Source: Kiritimatiellia bacterium
GTDB lineage: Bacteria > Verrucomicrobiota > Kiritimatiellia > RFP12 > UBA3636
Length of the DNA: 45,255 nt
Assembly: GCA_017413145.1 (NCBI GenBank)
Contig: JAFPUX010000366.1
Coordinates: 1-45,255, forward strand
Reading direction: 5' to 3'
The notes under the pieces are model-generated. The model made no database searches, had not been told where the DNA came from, and worked only from the letters and a program-made list of their open reading frames with translations. Made by a program: the position numbers and the translations under genes. Positions 8,801 through 16,594 of the stretch are shown one piece after another. Every line of letters begins with the position of its first letter. Positions within the stretch are counted from its first letter, which is position 1.

Positions 8801-9546
8801 GCTACCGCGCGGCGGGGTTCCTGCCGCAGGACTTCACGTCCCTGAACGACAAGTACGCGGAGAAGCAGGGCACGTCGCTCTTCAACAAGGGCCTCTGGCT
8901 CGGAACGCGCGGCAAAGGGGACGGAACCTCGTCCGTCAACCTGCGGCTCGGCTCGCAGGACCTCGTGCTCGTGGACACGATGCAGGAGGGCGTGACGTAC
9001 CTGTGCGTGGCGCGCATGGACATCGACGCCGACGGCGCGAACGAGACCGCGACCGGGTTCGCCGTGCCCGTGGACGACTACACGGCGCCGGCGTGGCCGG
9101 AGACGGTCCTGCGCGAGGACGTCATCGGCGCGAGCGCCCCGCTCGCGTGGTTCGGCGTCGTCGGCGGCTACAAGACGAGTGGCAAGTGCTTCTCGTTCGA
9201 CGAGCTCGCCGTGTCGACGATCCTCGCGGACGTCGTCCCCGTGCCCGGGACCGGTCCGGCCAAGCCCGTCTTCCGCGCCGCGGCCGACGGCGGCGCGCTC
9301 GCGCTGGACGGCGGATCGCTTTCGTTGAACCTCGTCGCGTGCGAGGCGGACTGCTGGTACGCGCCCTTCACCAACGCGACCGTCGCCGGTCCCTTCTACG
9401 CCGCCGCGGACGGCGTCCACCCCGCGGCCGACGGCACGCTCCAGCTCTCCGTCCCCGCGCGGGACGACGCCAAGTTCGTCGTCGTCGGCGCCTCCCTCGA
9501 ACCGATCCACGAGGGCGACGTCCTCGACCCCGCCCCGAATCCATGA
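5884..9546 (+). CDS. Secreted C10 (streptopain-like) cysteine peptidase with long accessory C-terminus
   Basis: 1220 residues. A signal peptide (MRKTLPLLLLFPVLANA) is followed by a propeptide-like region (about 25-150, GGGYVVLSSDDL as in streptopain prodomains). The catalytic domain covers about 175-410: nucleophile Cys213 in CGCVSTATSQLMRYW, His362 in GGHAILADGYGY, then HVNMGWAGEGDAWY. Next come a carboxypeptidase-regulatory-like fold (about 415-490), a chitobiase C-terminal-like domain (about 520-600, ATIRYTVDGSAP), a PPC-like stretch (about 605-740), an FN3-like stretch (about 750-850), a concanavalin-like region (about 860-1115) and the ~95-residue domain shared with the previous gene. 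It should cleave proteins outside the cytoplasm. Its stop overlaps the next ATG (ATGA at 9543), indicating coupling. Confidence 0.88.
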   Translation: MRKTLPLLLLFPVLANAAEVSVEDAANAARAWVDRGYAMGKLPAGRTVDGVDEVRDPATGAKLLVARFTGGGYVVLSSDDLVDPVIAFSETGTGLDLDEGNPFWALLRADIEAREAAAGVERGAGVAKRGAAAKASGTTAAQRKWADLLSRETGGGRAPALRATKAAAGRTSLSDVRVDSFVRSRWSQSNHAGTSIGEPCYNYYVTNRYVCGCVSTATSQLMRYWEYPTAAEPVVSTYYLCYVGNTPFLPRMFGGTYDWDNMPLDPRWVADITEEECQAIGKLTYDVGVAVGMQWKSTGSSAEVPSTVAALKADFHYASAHAVVYANSGSGAYSLASFKKGMIPNLDARCPCILSIQGSGGHAILADGYGYSDGDFFIHVNMGWAGEGDAWYNPPNIEEYTSIRAFVYNVFPRKTGSIASGRVLDQIGNPVAGADVALSDGQTAVSDANGVYAFIAPAGTYDITAAKDGFTAGLSVTLAETAGTPVKTNQTEHGHYNTGVGTNGNVCDNDILLADMPATAKPVFSPGSCAFHPATNVAISCADASATIRYTVDGSAPDESSPVYAGPIRVDDTVTLKARAFAPGCNASAVAVADYVYDPGDGPPKGDNFDDPIEIRGASGTYVVADNEAYTIEDGEPVHVVVDGTPKPQLRSIWYRWTAPATGRVLFRTYCRNGNSAYWTNIAAYRGDTLATAEKIAFSTTYDANFAQLLPLDVVQGDTYRFVGMINSTNPAAAFGTFTLRWDDEFPTGGDPTPVLGSCTAAVDGTNVAFSVALRKIEAPAAVSVFYGLDESHLTELSLGTANASGTLTATATGLANGTYVWYARAVSEVDGVPYAAESARKTFTVNWVPPPEGMLVADGFSADDYTAGTKLQNSTGGDTTGFTSARPWSAKTVTGVLFVNDDGLSLPAGWDAARYPSGGYSIGLKNSGTTTTSDIRGACRQLADGAFPTSGTIYYRILLRHGTGAGHCPTNCYRAAGFLPQDFTSLNDKYAEKQGTSLFNKGLWLGTRGKGDGTSSVNLRLGSQDLVLVDTMQEGVTYLCVARMDIDADGANETATGFAVPVDDYTAPAWPETVLREDVIGASAPLAWFGVVGGYKTSGKCFSFDELAVSTILADVVPVPGTGPAKPVFRAAADGGALALDGGSLSLNLVACEADCWYAPFTNATVAGPFYAAADGVHPAADGTLQLSVPARDDAKFVVVGASLEPIHEGDVLDPAPNP

Positions 9547-10427
9547 ACACGACGATGACTACGACGACCAACGGCGAGCCGAGGCTCGGCTTCTGCTCCT
9601 GGCTGCTGCGCGGGCGGAGCCTGCCCGACGCAATCGCCTTCCTGGCGGAGGCGGGGTACCGCTCCATCGCGTTCCTGCAGGACGTGATGGGCGTCCAGGG
9701 GAGCGAGCGCGAGGAGGCCGCGGCGGCGATTCGCGAGCTCGGCTTCTCGATCACCTACCACGGGTGCGTGCAGTGGTGGGTGGGCCAGGACCAGCGCATC
9801 GACGATGCGAAGCTTCAGGCCATGTTCGAGGACGTCCGCTGGTGGCACGAGCACGCGGGCGGGGTCGTGTCGTGCTGCTCGGACCGCGTCGCCGGCCCGA
9901 CCGCGGAAGGGCCCAACCGCCGCTACCTCGAAGGCGAGACGCGCCGTCTCGCGCAATGCGAGCGCGACTTCTTCGAGCCGCTCGGCATCGGCTACGGCAT
10001 CGAGAACTGCTTCCACCGCTACTGCTTCCACGAGGAAATGCAGGGGCTCAGGGACTCGGTCCGCGGCCCGGCGCCGCATCTCGGCTCGATCCTCGACGTC
10101 GGCCACGCGTACGTCCACGTGAGCACCGACCGGACGGACGGCATGTCCTTCGAGGAGTACGTTGACCGCATCCCGGTCCGCATCTGGGAGCTGCACATCA
10201 CGGACAACCACGGATCGTCCGACGAGCACCTCGCCCCCGGCGAGGGCACGCTCGACTTCCGCGCGCTGCGCCGCGCGATGGACCGCCGCGGCTTCGACGG
10301 CCCGATCTCGATGGAGGTCTGCAAGGACGCCGCGCACCGCGACAACTGCTTCGACCTCACGGACCCCGCGCACCGCGACCGGATCCGGCGCATGCGCGAC
10401 GACTTCCTCCGCCTCTACGTGCCCTGA
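9543..10427 (+). CDS. Sugar-phosphate isomerase/epimerase-like TIM barrel (AP endonuclease 2 superfamily), copy A
   Basis: 294 residues, no signal peptide, so cytoplasmic. The metal-site pattern of the family is present: Glu154 (GYGIENCFHR), Asp185 and His188 (ILDVGHA), His218 (ELHITDNHG), Glu258 (ISMEVCKD). These barrels isomerise or epimerise sugars, or cleave or oxidise sugar derivatives; the substrate cannot be read from sequence. The start overlaps the upstream stop by ATGA, and a GH20-like gene follows after 4 bases, so all are probably one transcript. A close paralogue is at 37625-38497 on the other strand. Conserved Cys-Cys (VVSCCSDRV) and Trp pairs (QWWVG, RWWHEH) are found in both copies. 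Confidence 0.85.
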   Translation: MNTTMTTTTNGEPRLGFCSWLLRGRSLPDAIAFLAEAGYRSIAFLQDVMGVQGSEREEAAAAIRELGFSITYHGCVQWWVGQDQRIDDAKLQAMFEDVRWWHEHAGGVVSCCSDRVAGPTAEGPNRRYLEGETRRLAQCERDFFEPLGIGYGIENCFHRYCFHEEMQGLRDSVRGPAPHLGSILDVGHAYVHVSTDRTDGMSFEEYVDRIPVRIWELHITDNHGSSDEHLAPGEGTLDFRALRRAMDRRGFDGPISMEVCKDAAHRDNCFDLTDPAHRDRIRRMRDDFLRLYVP

Positions 10428-10431
10428 AGCG

Positions 10432-11964
10432 ATGAACGTCCCGAACCCCGATGCCGTCGAGCTCGCGCCGCTGCCGGCGCCGGCCGACTTCGAAAGCGAC
10501 ATGGACCGCCCCGTCCCGTTCGACGCGGGGACGGCGGTTCTCGTGGACTGCCCCGATCCCGCCGCCGCGCCTTGGCTCGCGCACCATTTCGCCGACTGGT
10601 TCGGCGACCAGGCGCCGAAGGTGTCGCCCAATGTTGCCAATGTGGAAATATTGCCGATTCCAATTGCCAATTCCCAATCGGAAACATTGAATACTGGCAA
10701 CACTGGCAACATTGGCAACACTGGCAACACTGGCTCGGACGAAGCCTACGCCGTCTCCGCCGACGCCTCCGGCGTCCGGATCTCGGCCCGCTCCCTCGCG
10801 GGCGTCCGCTGGGCCGCCTATTCGCTGCGCCAGCTCGCGATCGCCCGGCGCGGGACGTTCCGCACCGACGGGCGCGTGCTGCCGACGCTGCGCATCTCCG
10901 ACGCCCCGCGCCTCCCGTTCCGCGCCGTGCACCTGTGCTGGTTTCCCGACACGCGACCCGCGCAGATCGAGCGCGCGATCCGCCTCGCGGCGCTACTGAA
11001 GTTCAACGCAGCGATTCTCGAGCCGTGGGGGACGTTCCGCAGCGCGCGGCATCCGTGGTTCGGGTGGCCGGACGCCCCCGCCACGCCGGAGGAGCTCGCC
11101 CGCCTCGCCGCGATCGGACGCGACCTGGGCGTCGCGCTCGTGCCGCAGCTCAATGTCCTCGGCCACGCCTCCTCGTCGCGCTCGTGCTCGCTCAAGCACG
11201 CGGCGCTCGACCTGCACCCCGAGTACGAGCCGCTCTTCGAACCGGGCGGCTGGAACTGGTGCCTCTCCAATCCCGAGGCGCGGCGCGTCCTGCGCGAGCT
11301 CGTGGGCGAGCTGCACGAGGCCTGCGGGCGCCCGCCGTTCTTCCACCTCGGCTGCGACGAGGCGCAGCCGCCGTCCTGCCCCGAGTGCCGCCGGCGCCCC
11401 TACGCGGAACTCGTGGGCGAGCACATCGCGGAGCTCGCCGCCTTCGTGCGCGAGCGCGGCGCCCGGGCGATGGTCTGGCACGACATGCTCCTCGACCGGG
11501 ACGATCCGCGCTGGGCGGGATTCATCGCTTGCGGATCGCCGGAGACCGCGAAGCTGGCGGACGCGCTGCCGCGGGACGTCGTGATCTGCGACTGGCAGTA
11601 CGGCAACCCCGACCCCGCGCGCCCGCGCGACGACTGGCCGACGTTCGCGCACTTCCTCGGGAAGGGCTTCGACGTGGCGGGGTGCCCGTGGCTCAACTTC
11701 GGCGCCATGGAGCCGATGGCGGACTTCCTCGCGTCGCACGGCGGCCTCGGCCTCGTCGCCACCACCTGGCACCATCTGCACGGCACGGACTGGCGGGATG
11801 CGTTCCGCACCGCCGCCTGCGCCGCGTGGGGGACGCCGCCCCCGCCCGTCGCGCCGCAGTTCGACACCGCCTTCGCGGCCGTCCTGCGCCTCGCCGGCCT
11901 CGACGCAGGCGTCTGCGACTACCGCGACACCGGCCTCGACGAGGAGCAGGTCCACGCGCCATGA
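10432..11964 (+). CDS. GH20-like beta-hexosaminidase-related protein, cytoplasmic
   Basis: 510 residues, no signal peptide. An N-terminal GH20b-like domain (about 1-155, ending near GVRISARSLAGVRWAAYSL) is followed by a TIM barrel (about 165-500). HLGCDEAQPP at about 305-314 matches the GH20 HxGxDE signature, with Asp309-Glu310 as stabiliser and acid/base. GH20 enzymes remove terminal GlcNAc/GalNAc; this one is divergent, since the usual RGxxLD start of the barrel reads RAVHLCWFPD. Residues about 63-103 come from a low-GC insertion with a (TGN)n repeat (see 10630-10734). The stop overlaps the next start (ATGA at 11961). It probably trims imported oligosaccharides; the exact sugar is unknown. 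Confidence 0.78.
   Translation: MNVPNPDAVELAPLPAPADFESDMDRPVPFDAGTAVLVDCPDPAAAPWLAHHFADWFGDQAPKVSPNVANVEILPIPIANSQSETLNTGNTGNIGNTGNTGSDEAYAVSADASGVRISARSLAGVRWAAYSLRQLAIARRGTFRTDGRVLPTLRISDAPRLPFRAVHLCWFPDTRPAQIERAIRLAALLKFNAAILEPWGTFRSARHPWFGWPDAPATPEELARLAAIGRDLGVALVPQLNVLGHASSSRSCSLKHAALDLHPEYEPLFEPGGWNWCLSNPEARRVLRELVGELHEACGRPPFFHLGCDEAQPPSCPECRRRPYAELVGEHIAELAAFVRERGARAMVWHDMLLDRDDPRWAGFIACGSPETAKLADALPRDVVICDWQYGNPDPARPRDDWPTFAHFLGKGFDVAGCPWLNFGAMEPMADFLASHGGLGLVATTWHHLHGTDWRDAFRTAACAAWGTPPPPVAPQFDTAFAAVLRLAGLDAGVCDYRDTGLDEEQVHAP
10630..10734 (+). repeat. Low-GC in-frame insertion with 9-bp tandem repeat
   Basis: About 105 bases that are AT-rich compared with the surrounding gene. The second half, 10693-10734, is 4 2/3 copies of ACTGGCAAC (one copy ATTGGCAAC), encoding Thr-Gly-Asn units in frame. 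The first half has degenerate GCCAAT words. It lies in a linker of the GH20b-like domain, so the frame and probably the fold are preserved. Confidence 0.8.
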
Positions 11965-13184
11965 GACGCATCACCTTCCTCGGCGACGCGCTCTGCAACC
12001 CGCCCATGCTCGAGGGGCATGAGACGGACGGCGGCCACGACTTCCGCCCCGTCTTCGCGCCGCTGCGCGACCTGTTCGCGCAATCGGACCTCGTCGTCGC
12101 CAACCTCGAGACGCCCCTCTCCCCGGACGGCGCCGACCTCACGTACGAGAAGTGGCGCTTCAACTCGCCGCGCGCCTACGCCGAGGCGCTGCAGTGGGCC
12201 GGCGTCGGGTTCGTCACCACCGCCAACAACCACTGCCTCGACCGCGGCACGGCCGGCGTCGCCGCGACGGTGCGCGTCCTGGACGAGATCGGCCTGCCGC
12301 ACACCGGCACGTTCGCCGATCCCGTCGCGGCGGAACGCCCCGCGATTGCGGAGGCCGGCGGCTTCCGCCTCGGCCTCCTCTCCTACACCTACGGCACCAA
12401 CGCGTTCTCGAACCGCGAGTACCTGCGGCCCGAGGAGTCGTTCATGGTGAACCTCCTCCAGGAGCAGGAGCTCTCCGAGCCGCTCGCCCGCGCCTGGTTC
12501 GACGATCCGAAGTCCCCCGACGGCCTCGCCTACGAGGCGATGGAGCGCAACCGCTGGGCGGAGAACCTGACGCTTCCCGTCTACGAACGGATCGAGCCGC
12601 ACGAGGTGCGGCTCGCGCGCCTCGCCGACGACATCGCGCGCCTGCGGGCCGCGGGGCCGGACCTCGTCGCGTTCGGCATGCACGCCGGCGGGCAGAACAA
12701 CCCGGCCGCGACGCCTCGGACGAAGTCCCTCGCCGCGTTCGCGCTCGCGCACGGCGTCGACCTCGTCGTCGGCAACCACGAGCACGTCGTCCACGGCGGC
12801 GACTTCTCGCGCCTCGCCGAGGGCCGGCTCGCCGCGTACTGCCTCGGCGACCTGGTGAGCACCGCCTTCCTGTGGGCGGACATCCCGGGCTTCGACGCAC
12901 CGCCGCCCCGCGTCGCGTTCTCCGTCGCGTGGCACGTCGACCTCGAGCGCGCCCCGGACGGCGCCGCGCGCGTGGCTGGGTCGTCCTTCACGGTCCTCGT
13001 GCGGCGCAAGGGGGCGCGCTGCGGGCAGATCGTCGTGCACCCCGCCGCCGAGCTCTGGCGCTCGCTCCCCGCCGGCGCGGAGAAGGACGCCCTCGCCGCC
13101 GACATCCGCGGCACCGCGGCGACCTTCGCCGGCCGTCCCTTCGACGATGCGCCGATCTCGGACGAATACCCGGTCCGCGAATAA
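11961..13184 (+). CDS. CapA-like metallophosphoesterase-fold protein, copy A
   Basis: 407 residues with no signal peptide or membrane segment. The CapA/PgsA-type pattern is visible: FLGDAL near the N-terminus, NLETPLS, TTANNHCLDRG, GMHAGGQNNP, and GNHEHVVHGG for the last metal ligands. Characterised CapA proteins take part in poly-gamma-glutamate synthesis or export and are membrane-anchored; this family is soluble and sits among glycan genes, so polyglutamate synthesis is unlikely. A phosphoester- or glycan-hydrolysing role is inference. It overlaps the GH20-like stop by ATGA, and the MFS gene follows after 20 bases. A close paralogue lies at 38822-40057. Confidence 0.82.
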   Translation: MRRITFLGDALCNPPMLEGHETDGGHDFRPVFAPLRDLFAQSDLVVANLETPLSPDGADLTYEKWRFNSPRAYAEALQWAGVGFVTTANNHCLDRGTAGVAATVRVLDEIGLPHTGTFADPVAAERPAIAEAGGFRLGLLSYTYGTNAFSNREYLRPEESFMVNLLQEQELSEPLARAWFDDPKSPDGLAYEAMERNRWAENLTLPVYERIEPHEVRLARLADDIARLRAAGPDLVAFGMHAGGQNNPAATPRTKSLAAFALAHGVDLVVGNHEHVVHGGDFSRLAEGRLAAYCLGDLVSTAFLWADIPGFDAPPPRVAFSVAWHVDLERAPDGAARVAGSSFTVLVRRKGARCGQIVVHPAAELWRSLPAGAEKDALAADIRGTAATFAGRPFDDAPISDEYPVRE

Positions 13185-13204
13185 CCGCCGCTCCGCATCA
13201 GCCC

Positions 13205-14416
13205 ATGCCGTACTGGAAACGCAACCTTGCGTTGCTGTGGGTCTCGCAGCTGTTCGTGATGGTGGGCTTCGCCTCGACGATGCCCTTCATCCCGCTCTTC
13301 ATTTCCGACCATCTCGGCATCTCCGAGCCGGGGCCGCGCGGCGCGGTCGTGGCGGCGTTCAGCTTCGCCGCCACGCTCGGATACGGGATCTTCAACCCCG
13401 TCTGGGGCGCGCTCTCCGACCGCGTCGGGGTGAAGCCCATGCTCCTGCGCGGCACCTTCCTCGCGGGGCTCGTGTTCCCGCTCATGGCGTGGGCGTCCTC
13501 GTCGTGGGAGCTCGTCGCGATCCGCTTCGTCTCCGCCGCGCTGGCGGGGACGACGGCCGCCTCGCAGATCCTGATCGTGAAGAATACGCCAGAGGAGCGC
13601 CAGGGCTTCGCCCTCGGCTTCCTCGGAACCGCCTTCTGGGCCGGGACGATGCCCGGCAACGTCCTCGGCGGCTACGCCGTCGTGCACTACGGGTACAAGG
13701 TCGCGTTCTTCGTCTGCACCGCCGGCTACCTCCTCGGCGGGGTCGCCGTCCTCTTCTGCCGGGAGGACCGCGCCCGCCCCGATCCCGCCGCGCGCATCCG
13801 CCGGACGACGACGCGCGGCGCGTTCACACGGCCCGTGCTGGCCGTGATGGCGCTCATCCTCGCCTACAGCTTCGTGCGCTACTTCGAGCTGCCCTACGTC
13901 GCGATGCGCGTCGAGGAGATCGTCGGGCACGACGAGGCCGCGCACTGGACCGCGCTCGCCAACGCCTTCATCGCCGTCGGCGCGTTCGCGTCCGGCTTCC
14001 TCGTCGGGCGGCTGGCCGACCGCTTCCGCCCCGCGTCGCTGCTCCTCCCCGCGCTCGCCTTCACCGGCGCGATGCTCCTCGTCCAGGCGCTCTCCGGCGA
14101 CATTGTCGCGTTCTGCGCCTCGCGGACGGCGCTCTACCTCGTCGGCGGCGGCCTCGGCGCGGTCCTGCAGAAGATGCTCTCGCGCCTCACGCCGGCCGAG
14201 GACCGGGGAACCGTCTTCGGCGTCCAGTCGACCGCCCACGTGATCGGAATCATGCTCTCCACGGGCGCGAGCGGCGCGCTCATCTACCGGCTGGGCGCCT
14301 CCCCCGCGACGGCGGACTGGGGCGTCCGCGGAATGTTCCTCGCCGCCGCCGCGCTCTCCTTCCTCTTCCTTCCCGCGTGCTGGGCGATGGTCCGCAGGCG
14401 GTCCGCCACGACATAG
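13205..14416 (+). CDS. MFS transporter, 12 transmembrane segments
   Basis: 403 residues, rich in hydrophobic helices throughout. The N-terminus (YWKRNLALLWVSQLFVMVGF) and the loop 2-3 motif (GALSDRVGVKPMLLRG) are typical of drug:H+ antiporter-like major facilitator proteins, and a second loop motif is GRLADRF around residue 270. The nearest recognisable type is an MdtG-like carrier, but in this position it more likely moves a sugar or degradation product across the inner membrane; the direction cannot be told. It lies in the same run as the isomerase, GH20-like and CapA-like genes, 20 bases after the latter, and 25 bases before the GH50-like gene. Confidence 0.85.
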   Translation: MPYWKRNLALLWVSQLFVMVGFASTMPFIPLFISDHLGISEPGPRGAVVAAFSFAATLGYGIFNPVWGALSDRVGVKPMLLRGTFLAGLVFPLMAWASSSWELVAIRFVSAALAGTTAASQILIVKNTPEERQGFALGFLGTAFWAGTMPGNVLGGYAVVHYGYKVAFFVCTAGYLLGGVAVLFCREDRARPDPAARIRRTTTRGAFTRPVLAVMALILAYSFVRYFELPYVAMRVEEIVGHDEAAHWTALANAFIAVGAFASGFLVGRLADRFRPASLLLPALAFTGAMLLVQALSGDIVAFCASRTALYLVGGGLGAVLQKMLSRLTPAEDRGTVFGVQSTAHVIGIMLSTGASGALIYRLGASPATADWGVRGMFLAAAALSFLFLPACWAMVRRRSATT

Positions 14417-14441
14417 CATCGATTAAAACAAGGAGCATCAC

Positions 14442-16493
14442 ATGAAACGCCACCCATCCGCCTTCGCGGCGCCCGTCGCCGCCGCGCTTCTCGCGATCCC
14501 CGCGAGCGGCGAAGTCCCCGCGCCGCCAGAAAGCCTGCAGCTCTTCCCGGCGGAGGGCACGACGGTGGAGCCGAACGACGGCGGGACCGTGCGGACGGAG
14601 GGCGATGTCGCCGTCGTCGACATCGCGCCCGGGCACGACTGGGGCGGCGTCCGGTTCGTGTTCGCGGAGCCGTTCGTCCTGAACGCCTACGAAACCGTCT
14701 CGGTCGAAGTCTCGAACCGGACCGACCGCGCGCTGGACTTCGCCTTCTACGGAATCCACCGGGGGTTCTTCACGTGGCATGCGTCACGGCGCTTCCGCCT
14801 CGGGCCGCACGAGGGCCAGGTCGTCACGGCCCCGCACCCCCGCAAGTGCTACGCCCTGGCGCGCGGGAGCCGCGAGATCGACGGCATGATCGGCTACGAC
14901 TCCAAGAACTTCTTCCACAGCTTCGACACGAGCGGGGCCATCGATCACTACGTCGTGTGCTGCTACAGCCGGAAGGAGCCCGCCCGATTCGACGTGAAGG
15001 CGATCCGCGCCGACGGCGGGCGGCCGGGCTTCACGCTGGACGTGGACGACGCGTTCTTCCCGTTCGTGGACGAGTTCGGCCAGTACGCGCACGCGGACTG
15101 GCCGGGCAAGGTGCACTCGCTCGAGGAGCTGAAGGCGGCGGCGGAGGCGGAGGACGAGGCGCTGGGCGCCGACCCCGTGTCGCCGATCCCGGGCGCGGAC
15201 CGCTTCGGCGGCTGGGGCGCCGGCCCGCAGCTCGAGGCGACCGGGATGTTCCGCACGGAGAAGCGCAATGGCCGCTGGTGGCTCGTCGACCCCGACGGGC
15301 ACCTCTTCTTCTCGCTGGGCTGCAACTACGTCCGGCTCCAGTGCCGCACGCCCGTACTCCGGCGCGAGCGGTTCTTCTCTTGGCTTCCGGCGCGCGACGA
15401 CCCGCCCTTCGCCGACTGCTGGAAGGACGGAAAGCTCAACTGGCTCGGCGATTCGCTCTACAAGGGCGCGGGGGCCGTCCCGCAGTTCGACTTCGCGATG
15501 GCGAACCAGAAGCGTCTCTACGGCGCGGACTGGAAGAAGGCCTACGTCGACCGCCAGCACCGCCGCATGCGATCGTGGGGATTCACGTCGATGGGCAACT
15601 GGTCCGACCCCGAGATCATGGCCGCGAGCCGCACGCCCTACGTGGACAACTTCAACCTCGACGGCGTGCGCAAGCTCGAGGGCGACAAGAACGGCGTCTG
15701 GCGCAAGTTCCCCGACGTGTTCGATCCCGACTTCGCCTCCAACGTGGTGGCGTGCGCGCTCAAGACCCGCACGCCCAAGTCGCGCACCGATCCGTGGTGC
15801 ATCGGGTGGTTCGTGGAGAACGAGCTGCACTGGGGGCGCGGCAACAGGACCGACGACATGATCGACGCCGTCGTCGGCTCCCCCGACGACCAGCCGGCCA
15901 AGGTCGAATACCTGCGCCGCCTCCGGGCCGCCCACGGCGAGGACGCGACGTTCGAAAGCGCCACCGCGGAGGACCGCGAGGCGTTCGCCGCCGAGATCGC
16001 CGAGCGCTACTTCTCGACGGTCAAGGCGGCCATCGGGCAGGTCGCGCCCGGGCGCCTCTACCTGGGCTGCCGCTTCCACAACAGCTACCCGGCCGCCCTT
16101 CGCGCCGCGGCGAAGTACTGCGACGTCGTGAGCTTCAACTGCTACAAGGACCTTCCCGAGATTCCGCGCTTCCCGGCCGACGCCGTCGACAAGCCGACGA
16201 TCATCGGCGAGTTCCACTTCGGCTCGCTGGACCGCGGCGCGATGCACGCGGGGCTCGTCCCGTGCCGCGACATGGCCGACCGAGCCGCGCACTACAAGGC
16301 ATACGTCCGCGCGGCGCTCAAGGACCCGAACCTCGTCGGCGTGCATTGGTTCTTCTGGTGCGACATGCCGCTCACCGGCTGGATGGACGGCGAGGACTAC
16401 ATGACCGGCATCCTCACGGTCACGGACACGCCGCACCCCGAGATGGTCGAGGCGACCCGCGAGCTCGCCCGCGAACTCTACGCCGCCCCGTAG
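14442..16493 (+). CDS. Secreted GH50-like (beta-agarase-related) glycoside hydrolase, copy A
   Basis: 683 residues with a signal peptide (MKRHPSAFAAPVAAALLAIPASG), preceded by AAGGAG about 10 bases from the ATG. An N-terminal beta-sandwich (about 30-190) precedes the barrel. Family hallmarks are GRWWLVDPDGHLFFSLGCNY, MGNWSDPEI, WFVENELHWG with candidate acid/base Glu461, and IIGEFHFGSLDRG with candidate nucleophile Glu590. Known GH50 enzymes cut beta-1,4-galactosidic bonds of agarose; whether this divergent member does is not certain. It is the last gene of the 9543-16493 run. The TAG stop is the first base-triplet into the repeat beginning at 16493. A paralogue is at 31857-33878. Confidence 0.75.
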   Translation: MKRHPSAFAAPVAAALLAIPASGEVPAPPESLQLFPAEGTTVEPNDGGTVRTEGDVAVVDIAPGHDWGGVRFVFAEPFVLNAYETVSVEVSNRTDRALDFAFYGIHRGFFTWHASRRFRLGPHEGQVVTAPHPRKCYALARGSREIDGMIGYDSKNFFHSFDTSGAIDHYVVCCYSRKEPARFDVKAIRADGGRPGFTLDVDDAFFPFVDEFGQYAHADWPGKVHSLEELKAAAEAEDEALGADPVSPIPGADRFGGWGAGPQLEATGMFRTEKRNGRWWLVDPDGHLFFSLGCNYVRLQCRTPVLRRERFFSWLPARDDPPFADCWKDGKLNWLGDSLYKGAGAVPQFDFAMANQKRLYGADWKKAYVDRQHRRMRSWGFTSMGNWSDPEIMAASRTPYVDNFNLDGVRKLEGDKNGVWRKFPDVFDPDFASNVVACALKTRTPKSRTDPWCIGWFVENELHWGRGNRTDDMIDAVVGSPDDQPAKVEYLRRLRAAHGEDATFESATAEDREAFAAEIAERYFSTVKAAIGQVAPGRLYLGCRFHNSYPAALRAAAKYCDVVSFNCYKDLPEIPRFPADAVDKPTIIGEFHFGSLDRGAMHAGLVPCRDMADRAAHYKAYVRAALKDPNLVGVHWFFWCDMPLTGWMDGEDYMTGILTVTDTPHPEMVEATRELARELYAAP

Positions 16494-16539
16494 CCGCAAC
16501 GCCTGCCGCGGCGACGGGCTTGTCCGCGCCGCGCGCCCG
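16493..16539 (+). repeat. Direct repeat flanking vapBC, left copy (~47 bp)
   Basis: Begins GCCGCAACGCC and ends CGCGCCGCGCGCCCG. It aligns with 17314-17361 with about six substitutions and one indel. It can fold as GCGGCG...CGCCGC with an inner CGG/CCG, and the right copy folds likewise with changed but still pairing bases. Confidence 0.65.
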
Positions 16540-16557
16540 CCGTACCGCAAAACGTTC

Positions 16558-16587
16558 TTGACATCAAAGCATCTAATTGAATATGAT
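16558..16587 (+). promoter_or_regulatory. Promoter of vapBC, predicted leaderless transcript
   Basis: TTGACA at 16558-16563, an 18-base spacer, and TATGAT at 16582-16587. Only seven bases separate the -10 from the ATG at 16595, so transcription should begin at or next to the start codon. There is no Shine-Dalgarno site ahead of it. Confidence 0.6.
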
Positions 16588-16594
16588 TCCGCAC

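Noticed and set aside
11961..13184. Poly-gamma-glutamate synthesis system, because of the CapA-like genes
   Set aside because: No CapB/CapC-like ligase or membrane partner is nearby, and both proteins lack the membrane anchor of CapA.
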